From Ferrovibrio sp046294345 (GTDB lineage Bacteria; Pseudomonadota; Alphaproteobacteria; Ferrovibrionales; Ferrovibrionaceae): 64,000 nt of DNA. Within the stretch, counting starts at the first letter, position 1. Every line of letters starts with the position of its first letter. Positions 23,556 through 31,779 of the stretch are shown one piece after another. Under the pieces are notes generated by a model. The model was given only the letters and a program-made list of their open reading frames with translations. It was not told where the DNA came from and searched no databases. The translations under genes were made by a program, and so were the position numbers. The stretch spans positions 1 to 64,000 of the forward strand of contig JBKBJT010000001.1 of NCBI GenBank assembly GCA_046294345.1. Direction: 5' to 3'.

Positions 23556-24506
23556 TTGCTGGAACTGGTGATCTTCTCCACGCTGAACGGCGTGCTCTAC
23601 GGCATGCTGCTGTTTCTCCTGGCCAGCGGCCTGACACTGATCTTCTCCATGATGGGCGTGCTGAATTTCGCCCATGCCAGCTTTTACATGCTGGGCGCCT
23701 ATTTCGGCTTCCAGATCAGCCAGTGGCTCAATTTCTGGGCGGCGCTGGTGGTCGCGCCCGTGCTGGTCGGCCTGATCGGCGCCGCAGTGGAACGCTGGGG
23801 CCTGCGCACCGTGCATAAATGGGGGCATGTGCCCGAGCTGCTGTTCACCTTCGGCCTCGCCTTCGTGATCGAGGAACTGGTGCAGATGATCTGGGGCAAG
23901 CTGCCCGTGGATTACCGCGTGCCCGAGGCGCTGGATTTCTCCGCCTTCACGCTGTTCGAGACCACCTATCCCGCCTTCCGCATGTTCATGCTGCTGATCT
24001 CGGTGGCGATCTTCATCGTGCTGCTGCTGGTGCTGACGCGCTCGCGCACCGGCCTGATCATCCAGGCGGCGCTGACCCATCCCAACATGGTGGCGATGCT
24101 GGGCCATAACGTGCCGCGCGTCTTCATGCTGGTCTTCGGCTGCGGCTGCGGCCTGGCGGCGATTGCCGGCGTGATCGCCGGGCCCGCCCTGGTGACCCAG
24201 CCCAGCATGGCCCATGTGCTGGGCCCGATCCTGTTCGTGGTGGTGGTGTTCGGCGGCCTGGGCTCGCTGCCCGGCGCCTTCATCGCCTCGCTGCTGATCG
24301 GCCTGATCCAGACCTTCGCCATCGCCATCAACTATTCGCTGGGCGACATGCTGACCGCCATCGGCATGGCACGGCCGGTGCAGGGCATGCTGAACGACCT
24401 CTGGCAGGTGACGGTGGCGCAGATCGGTCCGGTGGTGCCGTATCTGATGCTGGTGCTGATCCTGATCTTCCGGCCCACGGGCCTGATGGGCACGCGGGAG
24501 ACCTGA
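23556..24506 (+). CDS. livH: Branched-chain-type ABC permease, LivH family
   Basis: A 316-residue membrane protein with about eight helices. LIFSMMGVLNFAHASFYMLGAYFG is the LivH N-terminal signature, split here into IFSMMGVLNFAHA and FYMLGAYFG, and VVVFGGLGSLPGAFIASLLIG is the EAA-like coupling loop region. TTG at 23556 with CGGGGGC upstream is chosen; a TTG 30 bases earlier is in frame but lacks a better ribosome site. It forms the channel with the LivM protein. The symbol is by family; substrate may not be leucine. Confidence 0.9.
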   Translation: MLELVIFSTLNGVLYGMLLFLLASGLTLIFSMMGVLNFAHASFYMLGAYFGFQISQWLNFWAALVVAPVLVGLIGAAVERWGLRTVHKWGHVPELLFTFGLAFVIEELVQMIWGKLPVDYRVPEALDFSAFTLFETTYPAFRMFMLLISVAIFIVLLLVLTRSRTGLIIQAALTHPNMVAMLGHNVPRVFMLVFGCGCGLAAIAGVIAGPALVTQPSMAHVLGPILFVVVVFGGLGSLPGAFIASLLIGLIQTFAIAINYSLGDMLTAIGMARPVQGMLNDLWQVTVAQIGPVVPYLMLVLILIFRPTGLMGTRET

Positions 24507-24509
24507 GCC

Positions 24510-25811
24510 ATGGCGATTTCCGCGATGACCAAGCCGAACTCCCTGCCGCTCGACCTAGCGAGACGCTATGGCATCTGGCTGCTGGCGGCGGCCGTGATGA
24601 TCGTGCTGCCGAAAATCTTCACCTCGGGCGCTGCGCTCACCACCATGTGCCTGATGGGTATCATGATCGTGTTCTCGCTCAGCTATAACATGCTGCTGGG
24701 CCAGACCGGCATGCTCAGCTTCGGCCATGCCGTCTATTACGGCCTGGGCGGCTTCCTCGCGGTGCATGCGATGAACGTGATCGCCGCCGACAAGCTGCCG
24801 ATCCCGCTGCCCGTGCTGCCGCTGGTGGGCGGGTTGATGGGCCTGGTCTTCGGCATCATCTTCGGCGCCGTCTCGACACGGCGCGCCGGCACCGTGTTTG
24901 CCATGATCTCGCTGGGGCTGGGCGAGCTGATCGCCTCGCTGTCGCTGATCCTGCGCGGCTTTTTCGGCGGCGAGGAAGGCATCACGGCCAACCGCACCAA
25001 AATGCTCACCCTGTTCAACGTGCGCTTCGGGCCGCAGATCGAGGTCTATTACCTGATCGCTGCCTGGTGCTTCGTGTGCATCGTGCTGATGTTCGCCTTC
25101 ACCCGCACGCCGCTGGGTCGCATGTGCAACGCGGTGCGCGAGAATCCGGAGCGCGCGGAGTTCGTCGGCTATTCCACCCAGATGGTGCGCTTCATCGCCT
25201 TCTGCATCTCGGGCTTCTTCGCCGGCATAGCCGGCGGCCTGGCCGCGATCAACTTCGAGCTGATGAATGCCGTGAACATCTCGGGTGCACAGTCGGGCGT
25301 GGTGCTGCTGATGGCCTATATCGGCGGCATCGGGCATTTCTTCGGGCCGATCCTGGGCGCCGTGCTGGTCACGCTGCTGCAGGTGATGCTGTCCGACATC
25401 ACCGGGGCGTGGATGCTGTATTTCGGCCTGATCTTCATCGGCATGGTGATGTTCGCGCCGGGCGGCATGGCCGGCCTGATCATGCTGCACCAGCCGCTGT
25501 GGCAGCGCGGCACGCTGCTGCGCGTGCTGCCGCATTACGCGGTGATGGCGGTGCCTGCCCTGATGGGTCTGGCCGGCCTGACCCTGCTGATCGAGACGGC
25601 GCATCACCAGATGGTGAAGGCGGCCACCGAAGGCCCGGCAATGGCGATGCTGGGCATTCCGTTTGCCTCCAACACCGTGCCGCCCTGGATCGTTGCACTC
25701 GCCTTGCTCGGGGCAGGCATCTGGCTCGGCCGGCTCTATGGCCCGAAACTGGCCGCCGCCTTCTCGGATGCGGCGCATGGCAGGGACCTGGGCAGGGAGG
25801 CAGTGCGATGA
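24510..25811 (+). CDS. livM: Branched-chain-type ABC permease, LivM family
   Basis: A 433-residue membrane protein. YNMLLGQTGMLSFGHAVYYGLGG is the LivM signature (seen as LLGQTGMLSFGHAVYYGLGG), with AVRENPERAEFVGY and YIGGIGHFFGPILGAVL as the coupling region. It is longer than a typical LivM because of an extra hydrophobic C-terminal segment (about residues 330-430). It starts three bases after livH and overlaps livG by ATGA, so the four membrane/ATPase genes are translationally coupled. Confidence 0.92.
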   Translation: MAISAMTKPNSLPLDLARRYGIWLLAAAVMIVLPKIFTSGAALTTMCLMGIMIVFSLSYNMLLGQTGMLSFGHAVYYGLGGFLAVHAMNVIAADKLPIPLPVLPLVGGLMGLVFGIIFGAVSTRRAGTVFAMISLGLGELIASLSLILRGFFGGEEGITANRTKMLTLFNVRFGPQIEVYYLIAAWCFVCIVLMFAFTRTPLGRMCNAVRENPERAEFVGYSTQMVRFIAFCISGFFAGIAGGLAAINFELMNAVNISGAQSGVVLLMAYIGGIGHFFGPILGAVLVTLLQVMLSDITGAWMLYFGLIFIGMVMFAPGGMAGLIMLHQPLWQRGTLLRVLPHYAVMAVPALMGLAGLTLLIETAHHQMVKAATEGPAMAMLGIPFASNTVPPWIVALALLGAGIWLGRLYGPKLAAAFSDAAHGRDLGREAVR

Positions 25812-26563
25812 CAGCCCTGGCCCTCGAAGACCTGCACAAGAGTTTCGGCGCCACGCCGATCATCCGCGGCGTGTCGCTGGACGTGGCCAAGGGCGAACGC
25901 CATGCCATCATCGGCCCGAACGGCGCCGGCAAGTCGACGCTGTTCCACCTGATCTCGGGCCGCTTCCCGCTGACCAGCGGCAGGATCAGGCTGAACGGCG
26001 AGGACATCACCGGCCTGAAGCCCTACCAGATCAACCGGCGCGGCCTGTCGCGCAGCTTCCAGGTCACCAACATCTTTCCGCGCCTGACCGTGTTCGAGAA
26101 CCTGCGCTGCGCCGTTTTGTGGCAGCTCGGCTATCGCTATTCCTTTTGGCAGAACATCCGCAAGGCGGACGATGCCAATGCGCGCGCCGAAGCCGTGCTG
26201 CAGCAGATCGGCCTGGCCGAACGCGCCATGATGCCGGCCGGCCTGCTGACCTATGCCGAGCAGCGAGCGCTGGAGATCGGCATCACGATTGCCGGCGGCG
26301 CCGAGGTGGTGATGCTGGATGAGCCGACGGCAGGCATGAGCCGCTCGGAAACCGCGCATTTCGTCGCCCTGATCCGCAAGATCACCGAAGGCCGGACCCT
26401 GATCATGGTGGAGCATGACATGGGCGTGGTGTTCGACCTGGCCGACCGCATCTCCGTGCTGGTCTACGGCCAGATCATCGCCTGCGACACGCCGGTGAAG
26501 ATCCGCGGCAACAAGGCGGTGCAGGAGGCTTATCTCGGCCAGGCTTTGGAGGCGGAGCACTGA
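25808..26563 (+). CDS. livG: Branched-chain-type ABC ATPase, LivG family
   Basis: A 251-residue ATPase: Walker A GPNGAGKSTLFHLISG, Q-loop SRSFQVTNIFPRLTV, Walker B EVVMLDEPTAGMS and the switch region MVEHDMGVVFDLADRI. The ABC signature reads LTYAEQRALEIG, where LivG proteins normally have LSYGQQR, so the signature glycine is alanine. It powers substrate import together with the LivF subunit. The start overlaps the livM stop (ATGA). Confidence 0.93.
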   Translation: MTALALEDLHKSFGATPIIRGVSLDVAKGERHAIIGPNGAGKSTLFHLISGRFPLTSGRIRLNGEDITGLKPYQINRRGLSRSFQVTNIFPRLTVFENLRCAVLWQLGYRYSFWQNIRKADDANARAEAVLQQIGLAERAMMPAGLLTYAEQRALEIGITIAGGAEVVMLDEPTAGMSRSETAHFVALIRKITEGRTLIMVEHDMGVVFDLADRISVLVYGQIIACDTPVKIRGNKAVQEAYLGQALEAEH

Positions 26564-26565
26564 TC

Positions 26566-27273
26566 ATGGCGGAAGCAATGCTCGATGTTCGTGACCTGCA
26601 TGCCTATTACGGCAAGAGCCATATCCTGCATGGCGTGACCTTCACGGTGATGCCGGGCGAGATCGTCTCGCTGCTGGGCCGCAACGGCGTGGGCCGTTCC
26701 ACCACCATCAAGGCGATCATGGGCGACGTGCCGCCGCAGGGATCGATCCTGTTCAAGGGCGAACAGATCGTGGGCCGCAAGCCGCACGAGATCGCGCGCT
26801 TAGGCCTGGGCTACGTGCCCGAGAACCGCGACATCTTCCCCGCGCTGACCGTGCGCGAGAATCTCTATCTGGGCCAGAAATCGACGAAGGGCGGCGGCCG
26901 CTGGTCGATGGCCGACATGTTCGAGATCTTCCCCCGCCTGGAGGAGCGCGCCGACACGGCGGCCGGCGTGCTCTCGGGCGGCGAGCAGCAGATGCTGACC
27001 ATGTGCCGCACCCTGATGGGCGATCCCGACCTGATCATGGTGGACGAACCGACCGAGGGCCTGTCGCCCATGATGGTGGAACATGTGGGCAAACTGCTGG
27101 AGCGCATCGCGGCGCGCGGCGTATCGATCCTGCTGGTGGAGCAGAAGCTGACCATCGCGCTGAAGATCTGCCAGCGGCTCTATGTGATGGGCCACGGCCA
27201 CATGGTGTTCGAGGGCACGCCGCAGCAGCTGCTCGACGATGCCGCCATCCGCAAGGAGTGGCTGGAGGTGTGA
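26566..27273 (+). CDS. livF: Branched-chain-type ABC ATPase, LivF family, with Arg in Walker A
   Basis: A 235-residue ATPase. The P-loop reads GRNGVGRSTT, with Arg replacing the canonical Walker A Lys; the codon is CGT at about residue 44. Other motifs are normal: signature LSGGEQQMLTMCRTLMG, Walker B LIMVDEPTEGLSP, and VEQKLTIALKICQRLYVMGHG. It ends the operon, converging on gdx four bases away. Since LivG keeps a Lys P-loop, the complex may have one weakened ATP site; this substitution may also be usual in some LivF subfamilies. Confidence 0.92.
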   Translation: MAEAMLDVRDLHAYYGKSHILHGVTFTVMPGEIVSLLGRNGVGRSTTIKAIMGDVPPQGSILFKGEQIVGRKPHEIARLGLGYVPENRDIFPALTVRENLYLGQKSTKGGGRWSMADMFEIFPRLEERADTAAGVLSGGEQQMLTMCRTLMGDPDLIMVDEPTEGLSPMMVEHVGKLLERIAARGVSILLVEQKLTIALKICQRLYVMGHGHMVFEGTPQQLLDDAAIRKEWLEV

Positions 27274-27276
27274 GCT

Positions 27277-27597
27277 TCAGGCCGGCGTCGCCAGCTTGAG
27301 CCCCACGATGCCGGCCACGATCAGGCCGATGCAGACCAGCCGCAATACCGCGGCGCTTTCGCCGAACAGCACGATGCCGAGGATCGCCGTGCCGATGGTG
27401 CCGATGCCGGTCCAGATCGCATAGGCGGTGCCGAGCGGCAGATCCTTGAGCGCCAGGCCGAGCAGCCACAGGCTGACCAGCATCGCGACAATCGTGCCGA
27501 CACTGGGCCACAGCCGCGAGAATCCCTCGGTGTATTTCAGGCCCACGGCCCAACCCACCTCGGCGAGGCCGGCGAAAAACAGAATGACCCATGCCAT
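27277..27597 (-). CDS. gdx: SMR-family guanidinium exporter (Gdx/SugE)
   Basis: A 106-residue, four-helix small multidrug resistance protein. MAWVILFFAGLAEVGWAVGL contains the essential membrane glutamate E13, and the middle motif KDLPLGTAYAIWTGIGTIGT is the Gdx/SugE type rather than EmrE. Gdx proteins export guanidinium in exchange for protons as antiparallel dimers. The identification is strongly supported by a guanidine-II riboswitch directly upstream. AAGGAG lies eight bases before the ATG. Convergent with livF. Confidence 0.95.
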   Translation of the reverse strand: MAWVILFFAGLAEVGWAVGLKYTEGFSRLWPSVGTIVAMLVSLWLLGLALKDLPLGTAYAIWTGIGTIGTAILGIVLFGESAAVLRLVCIGLIVAGIVGLKLATPA

Positions 27598-27605
27598 GCG
27601 AATCG

Positions 27606-27669
27606 CTCCTTCGCTGCGCTGGCAGGGTCGTCCCCGCCGATCCGTCCGGGAAGGCCGGGTCGTCCCGGC
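27606..27669 (-). promoter_or_regulatory. Guanidine-II riboswitch (mini-ykkC) controlling gdx
   Basis: On the minus strand two GC-rich hairpins each carry an ACGA tetraloop. Hairpin one is GCCGGG-ACGA-CCCGGC (27669-27654), a perfect 6-bp stem. Hairpin two is GGCGGGG-ACGA-CCCTGCC (27638-27621), a 7-bp stem with one G-U pair. They are 15 bases apart, and AAGGAG of gdx (27611-27606) follows. Twin ACGR-loop hairpins before the ribosome site of a guanidinium exporter are the definition of this class. Guanidine dimerises the loops and exposes the ribosome site. Confidence 0.94.
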
Positions 27670-27715
27670 TCGAAATGCTATGCCGCGCGCGATATGGCGC
27701 GGGGGCGTGGGCGGG

Positions 27716-28255
27716 TCAAGCCGGGCTGTCGCCCGGCGTCATGATCTGCGCCGACAGCATCATGTCGGGCGTTTCGCCATCCGAGGCCAGCGGCAGGATC
27801 ATGCCTTCGAAATTCGCCGACAGGCCGTGCATGGTGAAGCCGCTGACCGTGGCCCAGAGCGGCAGGCGGGACCGCATCGACTGCAGATAGGCTTCATGGG
27901 CGCGGGCGGCGAAGGCCGGATCGGGATGCTGGTCGAGGAATTGGCCGGTAAGATCGAAGCCGCGATAGGTCGTCACCGCGCTGCCGAACAACCGGTAGCG
28001 GAAACGCGGGCCTTGTTCCCCGTGCACGATGTCGAGCAGGAAAAGATGGCCGAGCAGGTATTGCAGGGCCTCGGCGCCAAAATCGCCGCGCGCCGGCAAG
28101 GCGCGGGCGCCGCGCCAAACCTGCCAGTCCTGCAGCAGCCGCGCCAGACGCGGGTCGACGACATGCGGCGCGACGGTGTCGGGCGGCGCGCAGATGATCT
28201 GGCGCGGCGCAGCCTCATTCAGCTGCACCGGCGCAGCATCCCGACGTTTTTTCAT
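27716..28255 (-). CDS. PAS_5-type PAS domain protein next to a chemoreceptor
   Basis: A 179-residue soluble protein with the PAS_5 core RFRYRLFGSAVTTYRGFDLT, then GQFLDQHPD and FEGMILPLASDGE. It lies 12 bases downstream of the chemoreceptor gene on the same strand, so the two are probably co-transcribed and it could modulate taxis signalling. It has no catalytic or DNA-binding domain. It is one of four PAS_5 paralogues in the window (4663, 53138, 54693). The functional link to chemotaxis is inferred from position only. Confidence 0.75.
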   Translation of the reverse strand: MKKRRDAAPVQLNEAAPRQIICAPPDTVAPHVVDPRLARLLQDWQVWRGARALPARGDFGAEALQYLLGHLFLLDIVHGEQGPRFRYRLFGSAVTTYRGFDLTGQFLDQHPDPAFAARAHEAYLQSMRSRLPLWATVSGFTMHGLSANFEGMILPLASDGETPDMMLSAQIMTPGDSPA

Positions 28256-28267
28256 CGCATCTGGCTA

Positions 28268-30772
28268 TCAGAATTCCTGCCAGTCGTCATCGGCCGATGC
28301 CGCCGACGCAGCCGGTTTGGCCGCCGCGGGTTTGGGCGCCTGGGGTTTGGGTGCCTGGGGTTTGGCCGTGGCGGCGTTCGGCGTGGCGGGCCTGGTTCCG
28401 GCGGGCTTTGCCATGACCGGTTTCGGCGCGGATACCGCTGCGGATGCCACCGCCGGAGCGGACGACGAAGCGGATGACGGGCCGCCGAGGCGGAAGAAGC
28501 CCACCAGCGCCGAGAGTTCACCCGCCTGGCTGGCCAGATTCTGCGCCGAGGCAGAGGTCTCCTCCACCAGCGCGCCGTTGCGCTGGGTCATCTCGTCCAT
28601 GCTGCCGACCGCCGTGTTGATCTGGTCGAGACCGGTGGCCTGCTCGCGCGAGGCTGCCGCGATCTCGGCCACGATGTCGGACACCTTCTTGATCGACGTG
28701 ACGATATCGGTCAGCGACGAACCGGTCTGATTCACCAGGGTCGCGCCGGTCTTCACCTGGGCATTCGATTCCTGGATCAGCGCCTTGATGTCCTTCGATG
28801 CATTCGCACTACGCTGGGCCAGGGCACGCACCTCCTGCGCCACCACGGCAAAGCCCTTGCCGGCCTCGCCGGCACGCGCCGCCTCGACGCTGGCATTCAG
28901 CGCCAGCAGGTTGGTCTGGAAGGCGATCTCGTCGATCAGCCCGACGATGTCGGAAATCTTGCGGGCGCTTTCCTCGATCTGCGTCACGGCCGAAACCGCG
29001 TCGGCGACCACGCTGCCGCCCTTCTCCGCCGTGTCGCGGGCGGCGACTGCCAGCTGGTTGGCGGCCTGGGCGTTATCCGCATTCTGCTTCACCGTCGTGG
29101 TGATCTCGTGCATCGAGGCGGCCGTTTCCTCGATGCTCGCCGCCTGGCTCTCCGTGCGCTGCGCAAGGTCCTGCGAGCCCGAGGAAATCTCCGCCGAGGC
29201 GGTCTTCACCGTGTCGGCGCTTTCGGCCAAACGCCCGGCGAAATCGCGCAGGCGGGAAACGGTATCGCTGGCCGCCTGGGCCAACGAAGCGAAAGCGCCC
29301 TTGTAACTGCCAGACGTGTTCTTGGTCAGGTCGCCGCCGGCCATGGCCTGCAGCACACCGCCCAGATCGTTCATCACGCCCTGCATGGTATCCGCCAGGC
29401 CGTTGAGCTGGCGCGAGAGTTCGGCGAACACGCCATCCTTGCCGGCCATGTCGATACGGCGCGAGAAATCGCCATCGCCGACAGCGGCACAGAACTGCGC
29501 GATCTCGCGGCTGATGGCGGCTTCGGCTTCGCGCTGGCTCGCCATGCGTTTCGCCTCGCCTTCGGCCCGGGCACGCTCTTCCGCCTCCAGCTTCGCTTTT
29601 TCCTCGGCATTCTTCTGGAAGACGCTGAGGGCCTGCGCCATGTCGCCGACTTCATCCTTGCGCTCGACATAACCGATCTCGGCAGATTCGCCGTGCGAGA
29701 TGCGCGTCATGGTTTCGGTGATCGCCCCGAGCGGCGCGATCACACGGCGCAGGAAAAACACCGCACCGAAGACCAGAACCAGCACGGCTATGGCGGCGAT
29801 GCCGCCCTCGATGGCGACATGCCGCGTCCGCTCCGCGATCAGAGTATCGGCCACTTTCAGGGCGTCCTCGATGGCGGCATCGCGCATATAGCCGGCGGTG
29901 TAGAGCAGCGGATTCTGCTTGGAACGGAACTCGCCGATATTGGCAAAGGGATAGGCCTCGCCCTTGTCGCTGGCGGTATAGATGCCATCCAGCATCTGCT
30001 TGAGGTCGACGTAGAAGCCCTTGCGCGTCTGCTCGACCTTTTCCTTCAGGTTCGGCGACGCATCGATCATGCCCATGGTCATGACCACGCGGGCCCAGAT
30101 CGCATCCACCTTGCCAGTCTGCTCGGCAAGGAAAACACGGGTGGCCGGCGGGATCGGCTTGGCGGACGCGATCACGTTCACCGTGGTGGTGCCGCGAATG
30201 CTGGCCTCGGCGCGCATATCGGCGGCCAGTCGCGCAATCGTCATCGGCATGGCCACGTCGTCATCCGAGCGGCTGATCGCGGAATCGATCCGGTTGAGCA
30301 GCGGCGTCAGTTTGTTGACCATGTCGGCCAGCGCCGGCACATAGCCGTTCATCACCTCGGCCGGTCGTTCGGCCATCGGCTTTGCCACGGCAGCCTCCAC
30401 CTTCTTGCGCCATTCCTGCAGAGTGCTCTGGATCGCCTGGATGGCGGCAAGATCGATGGCGGGATGGCCGGACGCGCGCCCGTTGGCCAGCGCGGCGGCG
30501 ATGGTGTCGTCGGAGGCCTTGCGCGGCTTGGCGAGGAAATCGCCGTTCGGATCGGTGGTCTTTTCGTCACGCAGGGCGGCGTTGTAGGCACCGCGTTCGA
30601 TGCCGATCAGTTCGACCAGCCGCAGCAATTCGCCCTGGGTTGCCGCCAGGCCGCGGGCATCGATCACATTGGTCCGTTCACGCAGGCCGTCGTTGATCAC
30701 CCAGCCGGCAAGCCCGAGCACGATGATGCCGATCAATGCGACGAAAAGCAGGAAACTGGCGCGAATACGCAT
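28268..30772 (-). CDS. Methyl-accepting chemotaxis protein with CheR/CheB-docking tail
   Basis: An 834-residue transmembrane receptor. One N-terminal helix (FLLFVALIGIIVLGLAGWVI), a helical periplasmic domain of about 270 residues, a second helix near residue 325, a HAMP region, and a further HAMP-like DGDFSRRIDM segment. The signalling hairpin tip is EIAFQTNLLALNASVEAARA. The C-terminus has an Ala/Pro/Lys linker with repeated APKPQ units and ends DDWQEF, matching the xWxxF pentapeptide that tethers CheR and CheB. The ligand is unknown. No other che genes lie in the window. Confidence 0.94.
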   Translation of the reverse strand: MRIRASFLLFVALIGIIVLGLAGWVINDGLRERTNVIDARGLAATQGELLRLVELIGIERGAYNAALRDEKTTDPNGDFLAKPRKASDDTIAAALANGRASGHPAIDLAAIQAIQSTLQEWRKKVEAAVAKPMAERPAEVMNGYVPALADMVNKLTPLLNRIDSAISRSDDDVAMPMTIARLAADMRAEASIRGTTTVNVIASAKPIPPATRVFLAEQTGKVDAIWARVVMTMGMIDASPNLKEKVEQTRKGFYVDLKQMLDGIYTASDKGEAYPFANIGEFRSKQNPLLYTAGYMRDAAIEDALKVADTLIAERTRHVAIEGGIAAIAVLVLVFGAVFFLRRVIAPLGAITETMTRISHGESAEIGYVERKDEVGDMAQALSVFQKNAEEKAKLEAEERARAEGEAKRMASQREAEAAISREIAQFCAAVGDGDFSRRIDMAGKDGVFAELSRQLNGLADTMQGVMNDLGGVLQAMAGGDLTKNTSGSYKGAFASLAQAASDTVSRLRDFAGRLAESADTVKTASAEISSGSQDLAQRTESQAASIEETAASMHEITTTVKQNADNAQAANQLAVAARDTAEKGGSVVADAVSAVTQIEESARKISDIVGLIDEIAFQTNLLALNASVEAARAGEAGKGFAVVAQEVRALAQRSANASKDIKALIQESNAQVKTGATLVNQTGSSLTDIVTSIKKVSDIVAEIAAASREQATGLDQINTAVGSMDEMTQRNGALVEETSASAQNLASQAGELSALVGFFRLGGPSSASSSAPAVASAAVSAPKPVMAKPAGTRPATPNAATAKPQAPKPQAPKPAAAKPAASAASADDDWQEF

Positions 30773-30812
30773 GGTCGACCCCCAGTGATCGTCCGCCTAC
30801 GGCGGTCCGTGA

Positions 30813-30830
30813 ATTGTGGATAACCACAAT
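30813..30830. promoter_or_regulatory. ATTGTGGATAACCACAAT palindrome upstream of the chemoreceptor
   Basis: A perfect 7-4-7 inverted repeat 41 bases upstream of the ATG at 30772. It could be an operator for the receptor gene. Its minus strand also contains TTATCCACA, the consensus DnaA box, but I see no cluster of boxes. The rest of 30773-31033 holds no gene. Confidence 0.45.
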
Positions 30831-31033
30831 CTACCGTCGGTCGCTAACCGGAGATATATGCAATTTCAGCATGTTACCGTAATTTAACGCAGCGTCATCC
30901 GGGCTGCGGGGAAACGGCGCTTCACGGTTGAAAAACAACAACTAAGCAACAGAAATTGCCTGGGCCAGAAGCACCAGCCAGAAGCCTGGTCCATGCCGAG
31001 CCGGCAATGCGGCCCGTGAATATTCAATGACAG

Positions 31034-31087
31034 GATAAAAATAAGGGGCCGCCGCGGTTACGAGACGGGGACTGTCGCGGCGGCCCC
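31034..31087 (-). terminator. Strong Rho-independent terminator after ahpCD
   Basis: Read on the minus strand, GGGGCCGCCGCG (31087-31076) pairs with CGCGGCGGCCCC (31056-31045) as a perfect 12-bp stem, followed by TTATTTTTATCC. It lies about 50 bases past the ahpD stop codon. Confidence 0.85.
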
Positions 31088-31138
31088 AGGATCTGCCAGG
31101 CGGAGGGGCGGGAGAGCCTGGCAGATATGGAGATGCGT

Positions 31139-31705
31139 TTACTCGGCAGCTTGGGCCAAGGCCTCGCCCATGGCGCCCTCACCATCCAGCGTGACGGCGA
31201 CGGCATGCACCACGGCGGCAATGCGCGCGGCCTGCTGCACCTGTTCGGCGGTCATGCCGGCCTTGCGCAACTCATGCTCGTGGGCGACCAGGCACATACC
31301 GCAGCCCTTCACGGCCGAGACGGCCAGCGACCAGAGTTCGAAATCGACCTTCTCCACGCCGGGCTTGCCAATCACGTTCATGCGCAGTTTGGCCGGCAAG
31401 GTCTTGTACTGATTCTCGCCGCCGCCCTCACCCATCAGGTGGACGAAGCGGTAGTAGATGTTGTTCATGCCCATGATCGCAGCAGCGGCCTTGGCGGCGG
31501 TCAGCGCTTCCGGCGAAAGCTGCGGGCCGAATTCGGCCAGGATGGCGCGGATCGTGGACGGTTCGCGGGCGGCGAGCGCGGAGGCGATGAAGGTGCCGGC
31601 GCGCTGCTGCTCGGTCAGGCCCGGCTCGGTGGCCAGCGAGCCCAGGTTGAGCTTGAGGTCGCGGGCATAGTCGGGCAGGCGGTTCTTCAGGCTTTCGAGG
31701 CTCAT
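31139..31705 (-). CDS. ahpD: Alkyl hydroperoxidase AhpD
   Basis: A 188-residue AhpD-family enzyme. The redox centre is C135-G-M-C138 with H142 (KGCGMCLVAHEHEL). In the mycobacterial-type system AhpD passes electrons from lipoylated partners to AhpC, so with the adjacent ahpC it forms a complete peroxide-reducing pair without AhpF. ATG at 31705; the same frame stays open through ahpC, but that extension is an antisense-type shadow. An 11-bp intercistronic hairpin separates it from ahpC, and a strong terminator follows. Confidence 0.95.
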   Translation of the reverse strand: MSLESLKNRLPDYARDLKLNLGSLATEPGLTEQQRAGTFIASALAAREPSTIRAILAEFGPQLSPEALTAAKAAAAIMGMNNIYYRFVHLMGEGGGENQYKTLPAKLRMNVIGKPGVEKVDFELWSLAVSAVKGCGMCLVAHEHELRKAGMTAEQVQQAARIAAVVHAVAVTLDGEGAMGEALAQAAE

Positions 31706-31738
31706 GACGAATTCCTTGATAAATCCGGGTGGCGGAGC

Positions 31739-31766
31739 CCCGCCGCGCTGCATGGAGCGCGGCGGG
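31739..31766 (-). other. Intercistronic hairpin between ahpC and ahpD
   Basis: CCCGCCGCGCT and AGCGCGGCGGG form a perfect 11-bp stem with a six-base loop. There is no T-run on the minus strand, so it probably protects the ahpC message or gives partial read-through into ahpD. Confidence 0.6.
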
Positions 31767-31779
31767 ATCCCTGGTTGCC

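Noticed and set aside
20570..23581. Open frame of about 1000 codons on the minus strand opposite the hydrolase and receptor genes
   Set aside because: It is antisense to two clearly recognised genes. High-GC codon bias leaves such frames open; the translation is rich in Arg, His, Gly and Gln and matches no family.
28310..28400. Short direct repeats near the chemoreceptor C-terminus as a mobile-element or regulatory repeat
   Set aside because: They encode the Ala/Pro/Lys linker in frame and are explained by the protein.
29108..30823. 571-codon plus-strand frame opposite the chemoreceptor
   Set aside because: Antisense shadow with biased composition and no ribosome site.
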